The position numbers and the translations under genes are program-made. Positions 18,976 through 27,509 of a DNA stretch of 64,000 nt are shown here, one piece after another. The stretch comes from Streptomyces sp. NBC_00690 (GTDB lineage: Bacteria > Actinomycetota > Actinomycetes > Streptomycetales > Streptomycetaceae). How positions within the stretch are numbered: position 1 is the stretch's first letter; each line of letters opens with the position of its first letter. The stretch covers positions 3,968,001 through 4,032,000 of the forward strand of contig NZ_CP109009.1 of NCBI RefSeq assembly GCF_036226685.1, read 5' to 3'. Under the pieces are notes generated by a model. That model did no database searches and was not told the DNA's origin. It was given only the letters and a program-made list of their open reading frames with translations.

Positions 18976-19464
18976 CTACTCACCCGTACGGAACACCAGT
19001 GCCGTGGCGATGGCGGCGATGCCCTCGGCACGACCGGTCAGGCCGAGGCCGTCCGTCGTCGTGCCCGAAACGGACACCGGGGCCCCGACCGCGGCGCCCA
19101 ACGCCTTCTGCGCCTCGGCGCGACGCTTACCGATCTTCGGGCGCACCCCGATCACCTGAATGGCGACATTTCCGATCTCCATGCCCTCGGCACGGACCAG
19201 CCGGGCGGCCTCGGCGAGCAGGGTGACGCCTGAGGCGCCGGACCACTCGGGGCGGTCGGTGCCGAAGTGGGCTCCGAGATCGCCGATGCCCGCGGCCGAG
19301 AAGAGCGCGTCACACGCGGCGTGCGCCGCGACATCGGCGTCGGAGTGACCGGCGAGACCCGTCTCGCCCTCCCAGAACAGGCCGGCACACCACAGCTCAC
19401 GGCCGGCCTCGAAGGCGTGGACATCGGTGCCGATGCCGACCAGGGGGAGGTTAGAAGCCGTCAT
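18976..19464 (-). CDS. ispF: 2-C-methyl-D-erythritol 2,4-cyclodiphosphate synthase
   Basis: The 162-residue enzyme has the family metal-binding pattern: GIGTDVHAF (Asp14, His16) and [17 protein letters not shown] (His48 as third ligand). [19 protein letters not shown] closes the fold. It catalyses the fifth MEP-pathway step, cyclising CDP-ME-2-phosphate to MEcPP with release of CMP. Its first bases overlap the end of ispD by 14 bp, so the two are translationally coupled. Confidence 0.96.
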   Translation of the reverse strand: MTASNLPLVGIGTDVHAFEAGRELWCAGLFWEGETGLAGHSDADVAAHAACDALFSAAGIGDLGAHFGTDRPEWSGASGVTLLAEAARLVRAEGMEIGNVAIQVIGVRPKIGKRRAEAQKALGAAVGAPVSVSGTTTDGLGLTGRAEGIAAIATALVFRTGE

Positions 19465-20200
19465 TGGCCCTCCTGCGGGCGAGCACTGCTTCGGCGAGGA
19501 CGAGATCGAGGGGGCGCGTCACCTTGAACGCCTCCTCGTGGCCGGGAACCACGACCACAGGGGCGCCCAGCCGCTCCACCATGCCGGCGCAGTCGGTCGC
19601 ACCGTCGCCACCGGCGACGGCCATGGTGGCGTGGGCGTTGACGAGCGTGGCGCGGTCGAAGCCCTGCGGTGTCTGTACGGCCCGCAGTCGGGCCCGCTCG
19701 GGAGTGGCGACCACGGGCTCGGGGCCTCCCGAGGGTGCCGGCTCGACCTCCTTGACGGTGTCCGCGAGCGGTAGGGCCGGCACGACGGCCACGGCACCGT
19801 CCCGTACCGCCTCGATGACGGAATCGACCGTGTCGACGGGTACGAGCGGGCGGGCAGCGTCATGGACCAGGACGATGTCGATCCCCTCGGGAATGGCTTC
19901 CAGACCGAGGCGTACCGACTCCTGACGGGTGTCGCCGCCGGGGACGACGGCGATGTCGGTGCGGTCCGGCAGCGCGAGGTCCGCAAGGAGGGCCTTCACC
20001 CCCTGCGTCTCGTCAGCAGGGGCGACGACCACGACGAGGGTGACCGCACGAGAGGCGGCCATGGCGCGTACGGCGTGGATGAGCATCGGTGTGCCGTTGA
20101 GCGTACGCAGCGCCTTGGGGGCACCGGGTCCGAGCCTCACCCCCCGTCCGGCAGCCGGAATCACCGCTGCGGTGCGGGGCGGATGCGATACGTCTGACAT
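19451..20200 (-). CDS. ispD: 2-C-methyl-D-erythritol 4-phosphate cytidylyltransferase
   Basis: The 249-residue cytidylyltransferase starts with [21 protein letters not shown], whose GxGxRxGxxxPK pattern binds CTP. It continues with [11 protein letters not shown] and TPQGF, both diagnostic of IspD. It makes CDP-methylerythritol, MEP pathway step three. ATG at 20200 has GGAG eight bases upstream; a GTG at 20209 in frame is less well placed. It overlaps ispF, and carD lies upstream on the same strand with a 288-base gap. Confidence 0.95.
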   Translation of the reverse strand: MSDVSHPPRTAAVIPAAGRGVRLGPGAPKALRTLNGTPMLIHAVRAMAASRAVTLVVVVAPADETQGVKALLADLALPDRTDIAVVPGGDTRQESVRLGLEAIPEGIDIVLVHDAARPLVPVDTVDSVIEAVRDGAVAVVPALPLADTVKEVEPAPSGGPEPVVATPERARLRAVQTPQGFDRATLVNAHATMAVAGGDGATDCAGMVERLGAPVVVVPGHEEAFKVTRPLDLVLAEAVLARRRANDGF

Positions 20201-20488
20201 CGGTTGCACTCCGGCAGGTTTGTTTCCTCGGCCGACATGGGTATGGCCTCAAGCGTGCCGGGCGCGACGCCTTAACGGACCCTTCCGTGACTACTGGTCT
20301 GCGCCAGCCGCCCGGGCCCGGCACACCACAGGGATCAGTGGTGCGGTCCCTGCGGTTGGCACCGAAGCAGTACCAGCACGACCAATACGGGCGGGACCAC
20401 GAAACATGCCGCAGCGCCCGGCGACAGGACCGTGATCAATGGTGATCATGTCATGTCATCGGGCACCGCGGCATTGGTGCGTCACGCG

Positions 20489-20971
20489 TCAGGACGCGAG
20501 GACCTCGTCGAGCAGAGCCTCGGCCTTGTCTTCGTTGGTGTTCTCCGCGAGGGCAAGCTCGCTCACCAGGATCTGGCGAGCCTTGGCGAGCATGCGCTTC
20601 TCACCTGCGGAAAGTCCACGCTCACGCTCACGACGCCACAGGTCACGCACTACTTCAGCGACCTTGATGACATCACCGGAGGCAAGCTTCTCCAGATTTG
20701 CCTTGTACCGACGGGACCAGTTAGTCGGCTCTTCGGCATACGGTGCGCGGAGCACCTCGAAGACCCGGTCGAGCCCGTCCTGACCGACCACATCGCGTAC
20801 GCCGACGAACTCCGCATTGTCCGCTGGCACGCGAACAGTCAGGTCACCCTGAGCGACCTTGAGCACCAAGTAGGTCTTGTCCACGCCTTTGATCTGGCGA
20901 GTTTCGATGGCCTCGATCAGCGCGGCCCCGTGATGGGGATAGACCACGGTGTCGCCAACCTTGAACGTCAT
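20489..20971 (-). CDS. carD: CarD-family RNA-polymerase-binding regulator
   Basis: The 160-residue protein has the N-terminal CarD/TRCF RNAP-interaction domain ([21 protein letters not shown] to VRVPADN) and the C-terminal helical DNA-binding domain ([33 protein letters not shown]). It contains the Trp that stabilises the open promoter complex. CarD binds the polymerase beta subunit and promoter DNA and sets rRNA and housekeeping promoter activity. The order carD-ispD-ispF, with a divergent lipoprotein gene, matches Mycobacterium tuberculosis. Confidence 0.96.
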   Translation of the reverse strand: MTFKVGDTVVYPHHGAALIEAIETRQIKGVDKTYLVLKVAQGDLTVRVPADNAEFVGVRDVVGQDGLDRVFEVLRAPYAEEPTNWSRRYKANLEKLASGDVIKVAEVVRDLWRRERERGLSAGEKRMLAKARQILVSELALAENTNEDKAEALLDEVLAS

Positions 20972-21734
20972 GTGACAGGTACCCCTTCCGTGGCTATCCA
21001 GGGTAACACGGATACAGCTTCTTCTGAATGGCGTTTTCGCAGGTCAGGGCATATCTCGGGGCTTGACAACAGCAACAGGAACGTGCTGCGAACGGCTTCC
21101 GGAAGACGGTATTCGCAGGTCGGAGCGGCTGCACGGGCCGAGTGAAACTCGTACGTTACCCCCCGTACCGACCCCTTAGACATGGCTGAACGTCCCGATA
21201 TGCCGGGTTCTTCACGGTGAACTTCCCGTACTCCGTTCGGCCGTCGTTCACCCGTTCGGCCTGATGGGCGGGGGAATCCGCAATTGATCATCTGAGGTGT
21301 GTCGACGTGTGTCGAAGCTTTCACCTGCACGGTATTCGGAAGGAATGCGGAGCAGCCCGGGGAATTGATCACCGGTGATATGCGAACGCCTGCGAACGCC
21401 AAGGGGAACACCAAGGGAATCCTGCTTCCGTGGTCGTGGTCGGAAGTCAGCTGGAAGATCGGCTGTTGTGGGTCCGGTTCGTCGCCAGGTCGGTTGTGTA
21501 GTTCGTCGTGCCGTTCGCTACCAGGCGGTGCCACAACGCGAAGGGGCGGGTCGGGTGCAGGACGGAAGCGACGGCTCTGTAATCTGTCGACGAACTGAAG
21601 TGGTCTCGGCCGGTATCGCGAACTGTCGCGGTCCCGGCCGGTATTACGCCGGTTCAACCGGCCCGCCCACCGTCGTTCGGCAGGCGGCAGCCCGACCAGT
21701 CCGCAGTCCGTACGTCCAAGGAGATGCCGCCGTC
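20972..21734. promoter_or_regulatory. Long divergent intergenic region carD / LpqE-like gene
   Basis: No convincing gene is present in these 763 bases. The region is noticeably less GC-biased than the flanks and contains several open frames without start or codon support. It must hold the promoters of carD (minus) and the lipoprotein gene (plus). Two adjacent 11-mers, GTTCGGCCGTC (21235-21245) and GTTCACCCGTT (21246-21256), have the spacing and GTTC starts of a PHO box. An oppositely oriented GGTGAAC lies at about 21217. Confidence 0.45.
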
Positions 21735-22574
21735 GTGAGCCTCCACCACACTCCGTCGGGAGGCCGCACCCGCAGCCTTCGACGCGGTGCCCTCGCCGTG
21801 ACCGCTGCCGTGCTGTCGACCGCCGCTCTCACCGCCTGCGGCGCGGGCAACAACGCCCAGTCCCTCGGCGTCAAGCCGGACACGGCAGCAGTGACGGTCG
21901 ACACCATCAGCGTTCAGAACGCCAACGTCATCACGCAGCCGAAGGCTGACGCGGAGGGCCCGGCCGCCGTCTCTGCGACGGTCTTCAACAACGGCCGCAA
22001 GGCCCAGACGATCGACTCGATCACCCTGCCGGGTGCGGGTCGGGTGCAGTTGAAGCCCGCGAAGGGATCCGGTCCCATCACGGTGCCCGCCGAGGGTTCG
22101 GTGATCATCGGCGGCAAGGGCAATGCCTCCGCGTTCATCGAGAACGGCCGGGATCTGACGAAGAACATCGGCGGTGTGCAGGAGACGGTCTTCCGCTTCA
22201 GCGACACCGGTGATGTGAAGCTGAAGGCGTTCGTGATGGCGTCGACGGGCGACTTCAAGGACTTCGGGCCCACCGCGCCGCCGAAGCCCGCTCCCGCGAA
22301 GCCCAAGCCGTCGGAGCCGGCGGGCGAGCCGGGCAGCGACCCCTCGGGAAACCCTGAGAACGCAGAGAATGCTGCGAACCCCGACGACGGTGCCAACGCT
22401 GAGAACCCCGGCAACGGGGAGAACTCGACCGAGCAGGGCACGGAAGGCCAGCCGGGCGCCGAGGGCGAGCAGAGCGACCAGGCGAATGAGCAGGCTCAGA
22501 GCGAGCAGGGCCAGGACGGCGAGCAGGGCCAGGGCGACCACGAGGGCGATTCCTCCGACTCCGCCCACAGCTGA
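21735..22574 (+). CDS. LpqE-like lipoprotein (PCuAC/DUF461-type domain)
   Basis: The 279-residue protein starts with GTG and has a lipoprotein signal with lipobox LTAC at about residue 35. A beta-sandwich domain (VTVDTISVQNANVIT to VKLKAFVMAS) resembles the copper-chaperone-like DUF461 fold, but I see no clear Met/His copper motif. The last 90 residues are a low-complexity Pro/Ala and then Glu/Gln/Gly/Asn tail. It diverges from carD, as lpqE does in M. tuberculosis; orthology is inferred from this order. AAGGAG lies 11 bases upstream of GTG. Confidence 0.72.
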   Translation: MSLHHTPSGGRTRSLRRGALAVTAAVLSTAALTACGAGNNAQSLGVKPDTAAVTVDTISVQNANVITQPKADAEGPAAVSATVFNNGRKAQTIDSITLPGAGRVQLKPAKGSGPITVPAEGSVIIGGKGNASAFIENGRDLTKNIGGVQETVFRFSDTGDVKLKAFVMASTGDFKDFGPTAPPKPAPAKPKPSEPAGEPGSDPSGNPENAENAANPDDGANAENPGNGENSTEQGTEGQPGAEGEQSDQANEQAQSEQGQDGEQGQGDHEGDSSDSAHS

Positions 22575-22674
22575 CGTCTGAGACTTCTGGCTGGCCGTCT
22601 GAACATCTGGCCGTCTGAACGCCGAAGCACCGGTGCCGGAAGGCCCGGGCTCTGGATCGGACGGCCTCCACAGC

Positions 22675-22718
22675 ACGAAGAGAACGCCCCACCGGTTTCG
22701 GTGGGGCGTTCTCTTCGT
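22675..22718. terminator. Bidirectional terminator, 20-bp perfect stem
   Basis: A perfect 20-bp inverted repeat (22675-22694 with 22699-22718) has a four-base loop GTTT; its core reads AACGCCCCACCG / CGGTGGGGCGTT. It separates the convergent lipoprotein gene and phoP and can serve both strands. Confidence 0.92.
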
Positions 22719-22755
22719 CAGCGGGCACCTATCGGCCCCGAGGGACCGGGACCGG

Positions 22756-23436
22756 CTAGGGCTCGAACTTGTAGCCGAGACCGCGGACCGTGACCAGGTA
22801 GCGCGGCGCACCCGGGTCCGGTTCGATCTTGGCGCGCAGCCGCTTCACATGGACGTCCAGGGTCTTGGTGTCGCCCACGTAGTCGGCTCCCCACACCCGG
22901 TCGATGAGTTGCATCCGGGTGAGGACGCGGCCCGCGTTGCGGAGCAGCATCTCCAGGAGGTCGAACTCCTTGAGCGGCAGGTCGACCTTGCCGCCGCCGA
23001 CGGTGACGACGTGGCGGTCCACGTCCATCCGGACCGGGCCGGCCTCCAGGGCGGCGGGGGTGACCTCCTCCGGCTCGCCGCGGCGGCGCAGTACCGCGCG
23101 GATGCGCGCCACCAGTTCCCGGGACGAGAAGGGCTTGGTGACGTAGTCGTCCGCCCCTATTTCCAACCCGACAACCTTGTCGATCTCGCTGTCCTTCGCG
23201 GTCACCATGATGACCGGGACATTGGACCGACCGCGCAGTTGGCGGCAGACTTCGGTGCCGGGTAGGCCGGGGAGCATCAGATCGAGGAGGACGAGGTCGG
23301 CGCCGTTGCGCTCGAATTCGTCGAGTCCTTCGGGGCCCGTGGTCGCCACGGCGACTTCGAAGCCTTCCTTGCGGAGCATGTAGGACAGGGCGTCGCTGAA
23401 GGATTCCTCATCCTCGACGACGAGCACTCGGGTCAC
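22756..23436 (-). CDS. phoP: PhoP, phosphate-response regulator (OmpR family)
   Basis: The 226-residue regulator has a receiver domain with the acidic pocket VVEDEE, phospho-acceptor Asp52 in LVLLDLMLPG and Lys in DYVTKPF. A winged-helix output domain ends VTVRGLGYKFEP, with recognition helix VWGADYVGDTKTLDVHVKRLRAK as the OmpR signature. Pairing with the PhoR kinase (4-bp overlap) and divergence from phoU identify it as PhoP. In Streptomyces PhoP activates phosphate scavenging (pst, phoA/D) and represses nitrogen genes and antibiotic production when phosphate is scarce. Confidence 0.95.
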   Translation of the reverse strand: MTRVLVVEDEESFSDALSYMLRKEGFEVAVATTGPEGLDEFERNGADLVLLDLMLPGLPGTEVCRQLRGRSNVPVIMVTAKDSEIDKVVGLEIGADDYVTKPFSSRELVARIRAVLRRRGEPEEVTPAALEAGPVRMDVDRHVVTVGGGKVDLPLKEFDLLEMLLRNAGRVLTRMQLIDRVWGADYVGDTKTLDVHVKRLRAKIEPDPGAPRYLVTVRGLGYKFEP

Positions 23437-24776
23437 GGAAGGACCTCCGGGGCAGGGGTGTCGGTGTTCGGATCGGTGTCGTGGGGCCGGTTGTCGTCCT
23501 CAGCGGGGCGATCCGTGCCGGTGGCGGGGCGGCCGTCGGGCGTGGTGACGCCTTCGGGTGCGTCCGTACGGGTGGCGGGGGCCTGGCTGCTGGCCGGGCC
23601 CTGGCCGTTGACTGAGCGGTCCCTGGCGGCGCCCGCTTCGGGCAGTCGCAGGGTGAAGGTGGAGCCCTGTCCCTCGGTACTCCAGACGCTGACCTCCCCG
23701 CCGTGCGAGGCGGCCACGTGCTTGACGATCGCCAGTCCGAGCCCGGTGCCCCCGGTGGCGCGGGAGCGGGCCGGATCGACGCGGTAGAAGCGTTCGAAGA
23801 TCCGCTCGCGGTCCTTCTCGGGGATGCCGATGCCCTGGTCGGTGACGGCGATCTCGATCAGGTCGGTGCCCATGTCGGAGATCCGGCGTGCGGAGATGCC
23901 GACGCGGGTGCGGGCGGGTGAGTAGTTGACGGCGTTCTCGACGAGATTGCCCAGTGCCGCGGCGAGCTGGCCGCGATTGCCCCAGATTCGCAGGTCTTCG
24001 GCGCCAGCGGCAGCCATGGTGATCTGTTTGGTGGAGGCGGGGTGGCGGGAGCGGTCGATGGCCTCGGCGACCAGCTCCTCCACCCGTACGGGTTCGGCGT
24101 CGTCCAACGGGTCGTCGTTCTGGACGCGGGAGAGGTCGATGAGTTCTTGTACGAGGTTGGTGAGCCGGGTCGCCTCGATCTGCATCCGCCCGGCGAACCG
24201 GGTCACCGCCTCGGGGTCGTCGGATGCGTCCATGACGGCTTCGGAGAGCAGCGAGAGCGCGCCGACGGGGGTTTTGAGCTCATGGCTGACGTTGGCGACG
24301 AAGTCCCTGCGCACCGCGTCTATCCTGCGTGCCTCGGTGAGGTCCTCGACCAGCAGGAGGACCAGGCGGGAGCCGAGCGGCGCGACCCGGGCGGAGACGG
24401 CGAGGGCCTCGCCCCGACCGGTGCCGCGCCGCGGGAGATCCAGCTCCACCTGGCGTATCTCACCGTCTCGACGTGTATCCCTGGCCATCTGAAGCATGGC
24501 GTCAACAGTGAGTTTTCCGCCACGAACCAGCCCGAGGGCGTACGCGGCGGAGCTGGCCTTGACGACGGAGTCGCCCTCGTCGAGGACGACGGCGGATGAG
24601 CGCAGCACGGACAGGACCGTGTCGACGCCGGGTGGCAGCACGGCATCCGTGTGCAACGAGCTACGGGTGGGTCTGCGCTGTTCCCGCTCGCTCCAGCGGA
24701 ACGCCAGCATCGCGATCACACCGGTCAGGAGACCGGCGATCGCCGCTGCTGCGGCGACTGCCGCGTTCACGTCCAT
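23433..24776 (-). CDS. phoR: PhoR (SenX3-type) phosphate-sensing histidine kinase
   Basis: The 447-residue kinase has one N-terminal membrane helix (VAAAAAIAGLLTGVIAMLAF), a PAS-like linker, HisKA with phospho-acceptor His165 in FVANVSHELKTP, and a HATPase domain with N-box NLVENAVNYSP, DQGIGIPEKD and GGTGLGLAIVKH. A Pro/Thr-rich tail of about 60 residues follows. It overlaps phoP by four bases. It phosphorylates PhoP under phosphate limitation. The single-helix anchor resembles mycobacterial SenX3, which senses phosphate through PhoU and the Pst transporter. Confidence 0.94.
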   Translation of the reverse strand: MDVNAAVAAAAAIAGLLTGVIAMLAFRWSEREQRRPTRSSLHTDAVLPPGVDTVLSVLRSSAVVLDEGDSVVKASSAAYALGLVRGGKLTVDAMLQMARDTRRDGEIRQVELDLPRRGTGRGEALAVSARVAPLGSRLVLLLVEDLTEARRIDAVRRDFVANVSHELKTPVGALSLLSEAVMDASDDPEAVTRFAGRMQIEATRLTNLVQELIDLSRVQNDDPLDDAEPVRVEELVAEAIDRSRHPASTKQITMAAAGAEDLRIWGNRGQLAAALGNLVENAVNYSPARTRVGISARRISDMGTDLIEIAVTDQGIGIPEKDRERIFERFYRVDPARSRATGGTGLGLAIVKHVAASHGGEVSVWSTEGQGSTFTLRLPEAGAARDRSVNGQGPASSQAPATRTDAPEGVTTPDGRPATGTDRPAEDDNRPHDTDPNTDTPAPEVLP

Positions 24777-24849
24777 GCATCCAGGTTATGCGTGGTCACG
24801 GACATGCTCACAGCCAATCGGGTGGCAGCGGGAACACTCGTCGCCCAGA

Positions 24850-24882
24850 GTTCACCAAGGGGATGGGACCGGTTCATTTGGC
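24850..24882. promoter_or_regulatory. PHO box in the phoR/phoU divergent promoter
   Basis: Three contiguous 11-mers run GTTCACCAAGG, GGATGGGACCG, GTTCATTTGGC. Units one and three match the PhoP direct-repeat consensus closely and the middle one is degenerate. The site lies between phoR (start 24776) and phoU (start 24977), where autoregulation by PhoP is established in S. coelicolor. Confidence 0.85.
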
Positions 24883-24976
24883 CGGGAGGATCTGGACGGG
24901 TTATCCGTGCACCGTGGGAGCGTGGAGGTCCGAGTGCCCCACCCGGACCTCTGTTCATCAGCAGAAAGGGAACCCG

Positions 24977-25654
24977 ATGCGGGACGCGTACCACGAGGAA
25001 CTGGATTCCATCGGCGAGGGTCTTGTCGAGATGGCCCGACTGGTGGGGTCGGCGATTGGACGCGCCACCACGGCCATGCTCGACGCCGATCTGAAACTGG
25101 CCGAAACCGTGATCGCCGCGGATCAGAAGGTCGATGACCTCCAGCACGACCTGGAGGCGCGGGCGATTGCCCTACTGGCCCGGCAGCAGCCGGTCGCCAC
25201 GGATCTTCGGATCGTGGTCACTTCGCTGCGGATGAGCGCTGACCTGGAGCGTTCCGGGGATCTGGCACAGCACGTGGCGAAGCTCGCCCGGCTGCGTTTC
25301 CCCGATTCGGCGGTGCCCCAGGACCTCCAGGCGACCATCCTGGAGATGGGCCAGCTCGCCCAGCGGCTGATGGCGAAGGCCGCCGAGGTGATCATCACCA
25401 AGGACGTCGATCTGGCACTTCAGCTGGAGACGGACGACGACGAGATGGATCTTTTGCACCGCACCCTCTTCCAGCATCTGATGGACGACCGCTGGAAGCA
25501 CGGGATCGAGACGGCAGTGGACGTAACGCTTCTCGGGCGTTACTACGAGCGCTTCGCCGACCATGCGGTGTCGGTGGCCAAGCGGGTCGTCTATCTGGTC
25601 ACGGGCGAGCACGCCGACGAGATCCAGCCACTCACCCCGGTGGACGGGACCTGA
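24977..25654 (+). CDS. phoU: PhoU phosphate-signalling protein
   Basis: The 225-residue all-helical protein is made of two tandem three-helix PhoU repeats. Both contain the family metal-cluster stretch of the ExxxD type: DLERSGDLAQHVAKLA in the first and YYERFADHAVSVAKRV in the second. ATG at 24977 has AAAGGG upstream and begins MRDAYHEELD. PhoU links Pst transporter activity to PhoR and is needed to keep PhoR off when phosphate is plentiful. It is transcribed away from phoR across the PHO box. Confidence 0.96.
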   Translation: MRDAYHEELDSIGEGLVEMARLVGSAIGRATTAMLDADLKLAETVIAADQKVDDLQHDLEARAIALLARQQPVATDLRIVVTSLRMSADLERSGDLAQHVAKLARLRFPDSAVPQDLQATILEMGQLAQRLMAKAAEVIITKDVDLALQLETDDDEMDLLHRTLFQHLMDDRWKHGIETAVDVTLLGRYYERFADHAVSVAKRVVYLVTGEHADEIQPLTPVDGT

Positions 25655-26007
25655 GGGCTGCACCCTTCCGTCCTTCCCGTCCCACTCCCGCGCCGGCTCT
25701 CGGGGAACCACAGCCCGGGAGCCGGGGTAGGGCCTTCGCAGGGGCCCGGGCGGCTGTTCGATGCGTCCCGGGCACGCTGCGACTCTCCTGGCCCGTCGGG
25801 CGCTCACCGACGCCTCCGCCCGCCACCCCCGGCGGAGACCCGCCGTCCGCCGGCACTTCGCGGTTTGCGCCGGATCGCGGGACGACGTCGGGCCATGCGC
25901 CCATGCCTCAACGCGCTGTTGATGCGCCTGCCCCGGCGGGCATGGAATGGCGAGAGGCGACCCATCTCGTACGTCTTGTACGGCTCGTACGCCATCAGGA
26001 GGAACTC
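25655..26007. other. phoU 3' region and Cys-rich gene leader
   Basis: These 353 bases hold the phoU terminator (25693-25725) and the leader of the Cys-rich mini-gene. Short open frames on the minus strand here are Arg/Pro-rich and lack ribosome sites. The direct repeat CTCGTACGTCTTGTACGGCT-like stretch at 25967-25990 (CGTAC repeated three times) lies just before the next gene's AGGAGG. Confidence 0.4.
25693..25725 (+). terminator. phoU terminator
   Basis: CCGGCTCTCGGG pairs with CCCGGGAGCCGG (12 bp with one G-U) around a nine-base loop, 39 bases after the phoU stop. Confidence 0.7.
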
Positions 26008-26163
26008 ATGACCGATTCCCCTAAATCAGCGATAGCGACTCCGCAGGAGATCGCGGCGGAGGTGGTGCGGTTCGCACTGCTCCGCGCATGCAGTTGCGGC
26101 GCAGGATGCAGTTGCGGCTGCCAGTCGGGCGGCTCCTGCCAGTGCGGCGGCGGCTGCGGCTGA
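26008..26163 (+). CDS. Cys-rich mini-protein, metallothionein-like tail
   Basis: A 51-residue protein with a strong AGGAGG ribosome site seven bases before ATG. The first half (MTDSPKSAIATPQEIAAEVV) is an ordinary amphipathic segment. The last 25 residues contain eight Cys in CxC and CxCxC spacing separated by Gly, Ser and Gln: ACSCGAGCSCGC, then SCQCGGGCG. Such spacing suits binding of several Zn or Cu ions or a metal cluster. A precursor of a modified peptide is an alternative, but no modifying enzyme is adjacent. It is followed by a strong terminator and preceded by the phoU terminator, so it is its own transcription unit. Confidence 0.75.
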   Translation: MTDSPKSAIATPQEIAAEVVRFALLRACSCGAGCSCGCQSGGSCQCGGGCG

Positions 26164-26191
26164 CCGACCGCTGACCCACACGGCAACAAGG

Positions 26192-26226
26192 ACATGCCCC
26201 GCCCGGTGTCATCGGGCGGGGCATGT
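26192..26226 (+). terminator. Terminator of the Cys-rich gene
   Basis: ACATGCCCCGCCCG pairs perfectly (14 bp) with CGGGCGGGGCATGT around a seven-base loop, 28 bases after the stop. It also lies beyond the end of the convergent nuclease gene. Confidence 0.9.
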
Positions 26227-26284
26227 TCGTCGAAGGGTGTAAGGGCCCTTCGGCATCGGGTCGGATCGTGGTGGCCGCTACCGC

Positions 26285-27223
26285 CTACGGCAGTGCGCTC
26301 GGATCGGTGCTGGCATAGCCCTTGCCCTCCTGCCAGATGACAACGCACCGCTGACTCTCGGCGAGGGCCAGCAGGTCTTCCCGCGGCTTGGACGGGAGCA
26401 GGATCGCGCGGTGACGGTGGGAGACGAACCTGCTGTAGTCCGCGAGTTGACCGATCGCCATCCGCAGGTTCTCCCGGGTCACACTGCCCTTGGCCTCGAC
26501 GAGCAGCCCGAGCCCCGGGGCGTAGAGGTCGGTGAACAGGGGACGACTCTCGCCCGGCGGCAACAGCCGGTGGCGGTGCGACTGGTGCCCCTTCACGGTG
26601 AGGTAGTCGGCGAACGCCAGGACCAACTGGACCTCCCTGCGCTCGGCCTCGTACGCCTCGCGGTTGGGATTGACGTACGTCCGCTCGGTCTCGCTGCGCT
26701 CCAGGGGCAGTTCGTCGACCTCGTGAGGGCGGCGGTCCAGCAGCCGTCCCAGCCTCGTGGTCGGCGGCTGGGGCGCGGTGTCCACCGGCTTGAGCCGGAA
26801 GACGATGACCTTGCGCAGCGGCCCGTCGCCGGTCTCCGGCGCATCGGTCTCGTACCAGGGTGACTCCTGGTCCACGACGAACTCGCCGCGATAGGTGACG
26901 GTGCCGCGGGCTCCGCCGAAGACGCGTAGGGCGCGTCCCTCTGCCCGGTGGTTGAGGATGCTGGCGTTGCCGGAGAGCATCCGCTGATCGCCGTACTGGC
27001 CTTCTCCGCTGTAGTGGAAGAGGCCGTCGGGCATCCAGTCGTCGTAGTAGCCGTGCTTCTCACCGGCGACCGGGTCGGTGAAGACGAAGACGTTGGGGCT
27101 CTTGGCCGAGGGGCCGATGCCGCCCTGCGTCCGCCCGCCGTAGGTGCTGTGCAGCAACTTGCGCTCGATCTGCTGCCCGGGCTCCAACGTCCACTCCGGC
27201 ACTGCCGTGGCCGTCTCGCTCAT
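26285..27223 (-). CDS. SRA-like domain plus PD-(D/E)XK nuclease; probable modification-dependent restriction enzyme
   Basis: A 312-residue protein with two modules. Residues 15-150 contain GGRTQGGIGPS, SPNVFVF, YDDWMPDGLFHYSGEGQYGD (74-79 core GEGQYGD) and NASILNH. This is the pattern of the SRA-like domain of ScoMcrA-type proteins, which flip or read modified bases. Residues 190-290 form a PD-(D/E)XK core: Asp232 in LFTDLYAPG, Glu243-Ala-Lys245 in LLVEAKG, and the Q-xxx-Y helix (GQLADY). A type IV enzyme cutting modified DNA is inferred. Unlike ScoMcrA there is no HNH domain. A perfect palindrome lies 67 bases upstream. Confidence 0.72.
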   Translation of the reverse strand: MSETATAVPEWTLEPGQQIERKLLHSTYGGRTQGGIGPSAKSPNVFVFTDPVAGEKHGYYDDWMPDGLFHYSGEGQYGDQRMLSGNASILNHRAEGRALRVFGGARGTVTYRGEFVVDQESPWYETDAPETGDGPLRKVIVFRLKPVDTAPQPPTTRLGRLLDRRPHEVDELPLERSETERTYVNPNREAYEAERREVQLVLAFADYLTVKGHQSHRHRLLPPGESRPLFTDLYAPGLGLLVEAKGSVTRENLRMAIGQLADYSRFVSHRHRAILLPSKPREDLLALAESQRCVVIWQEGKGYASTDPSALP

Positions 27224-27289
27224 GGTCCTCCGTCACTAGACGCCGACGCCTTGCACGCCGAGCATTCCCTCATACTGACATGCCTCATC

Positions 27290-27322
27290 CGAATCTGATG
27301 CGGAATTTCCGCATCAGATTCG
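27290..27322. promoter_or_regulatory. Perfect 16-bp palindrome, single-base spacer
   Basis: CGAATCTGATGCGGAA (27290-27305), T, then TTCCGCATCAGATTCG (27307-27322). It is located in the 245-base gap between the divergent nuclease gene and the hypothetical gene at 27469. There is no T-run, so an operator or a recombination/cleavage site is more likely than a terminator. Confidence 0.7.
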
Positions 27323-27509
27323 CTGGCGCGACCTCTACATCGCTCGGGAGTTGGCCTCCGAATCCCTCACACAGGACGCCACCGGCACCGACCATGCGCA
27401 CTTGTGTGATGCACCGTCAGGAGTCACGGTCGAAGAGGTCAACTGTGCTGACGGGGAGGGCGACAGACATGACCTCATCGACACCATGGGCCCGCAAGAC
27501 CTTCGGTGA
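27321..27509 (+). pseudogene. Start-less ORF remnant overlapping the next gene
   Basis: A 62-codon frame with good codon bias and protein-like composition (RWRDLYIARELASESLTQD...) begins inside the right arm of the palindrome. It has no ATG/GTG before the upstream stop, and it ends 41 bases inside the following gene in a different frame. It looks like the C-terminus of a lost gene that was coupled to the downstream ORF. Confidence 0.35.

Noticed and set aside
25804..25995. A 63-codon Arg-rich minus frame.
   Set aside because: Composition typical of noncoding GC-rich DNA; no ribosome site.
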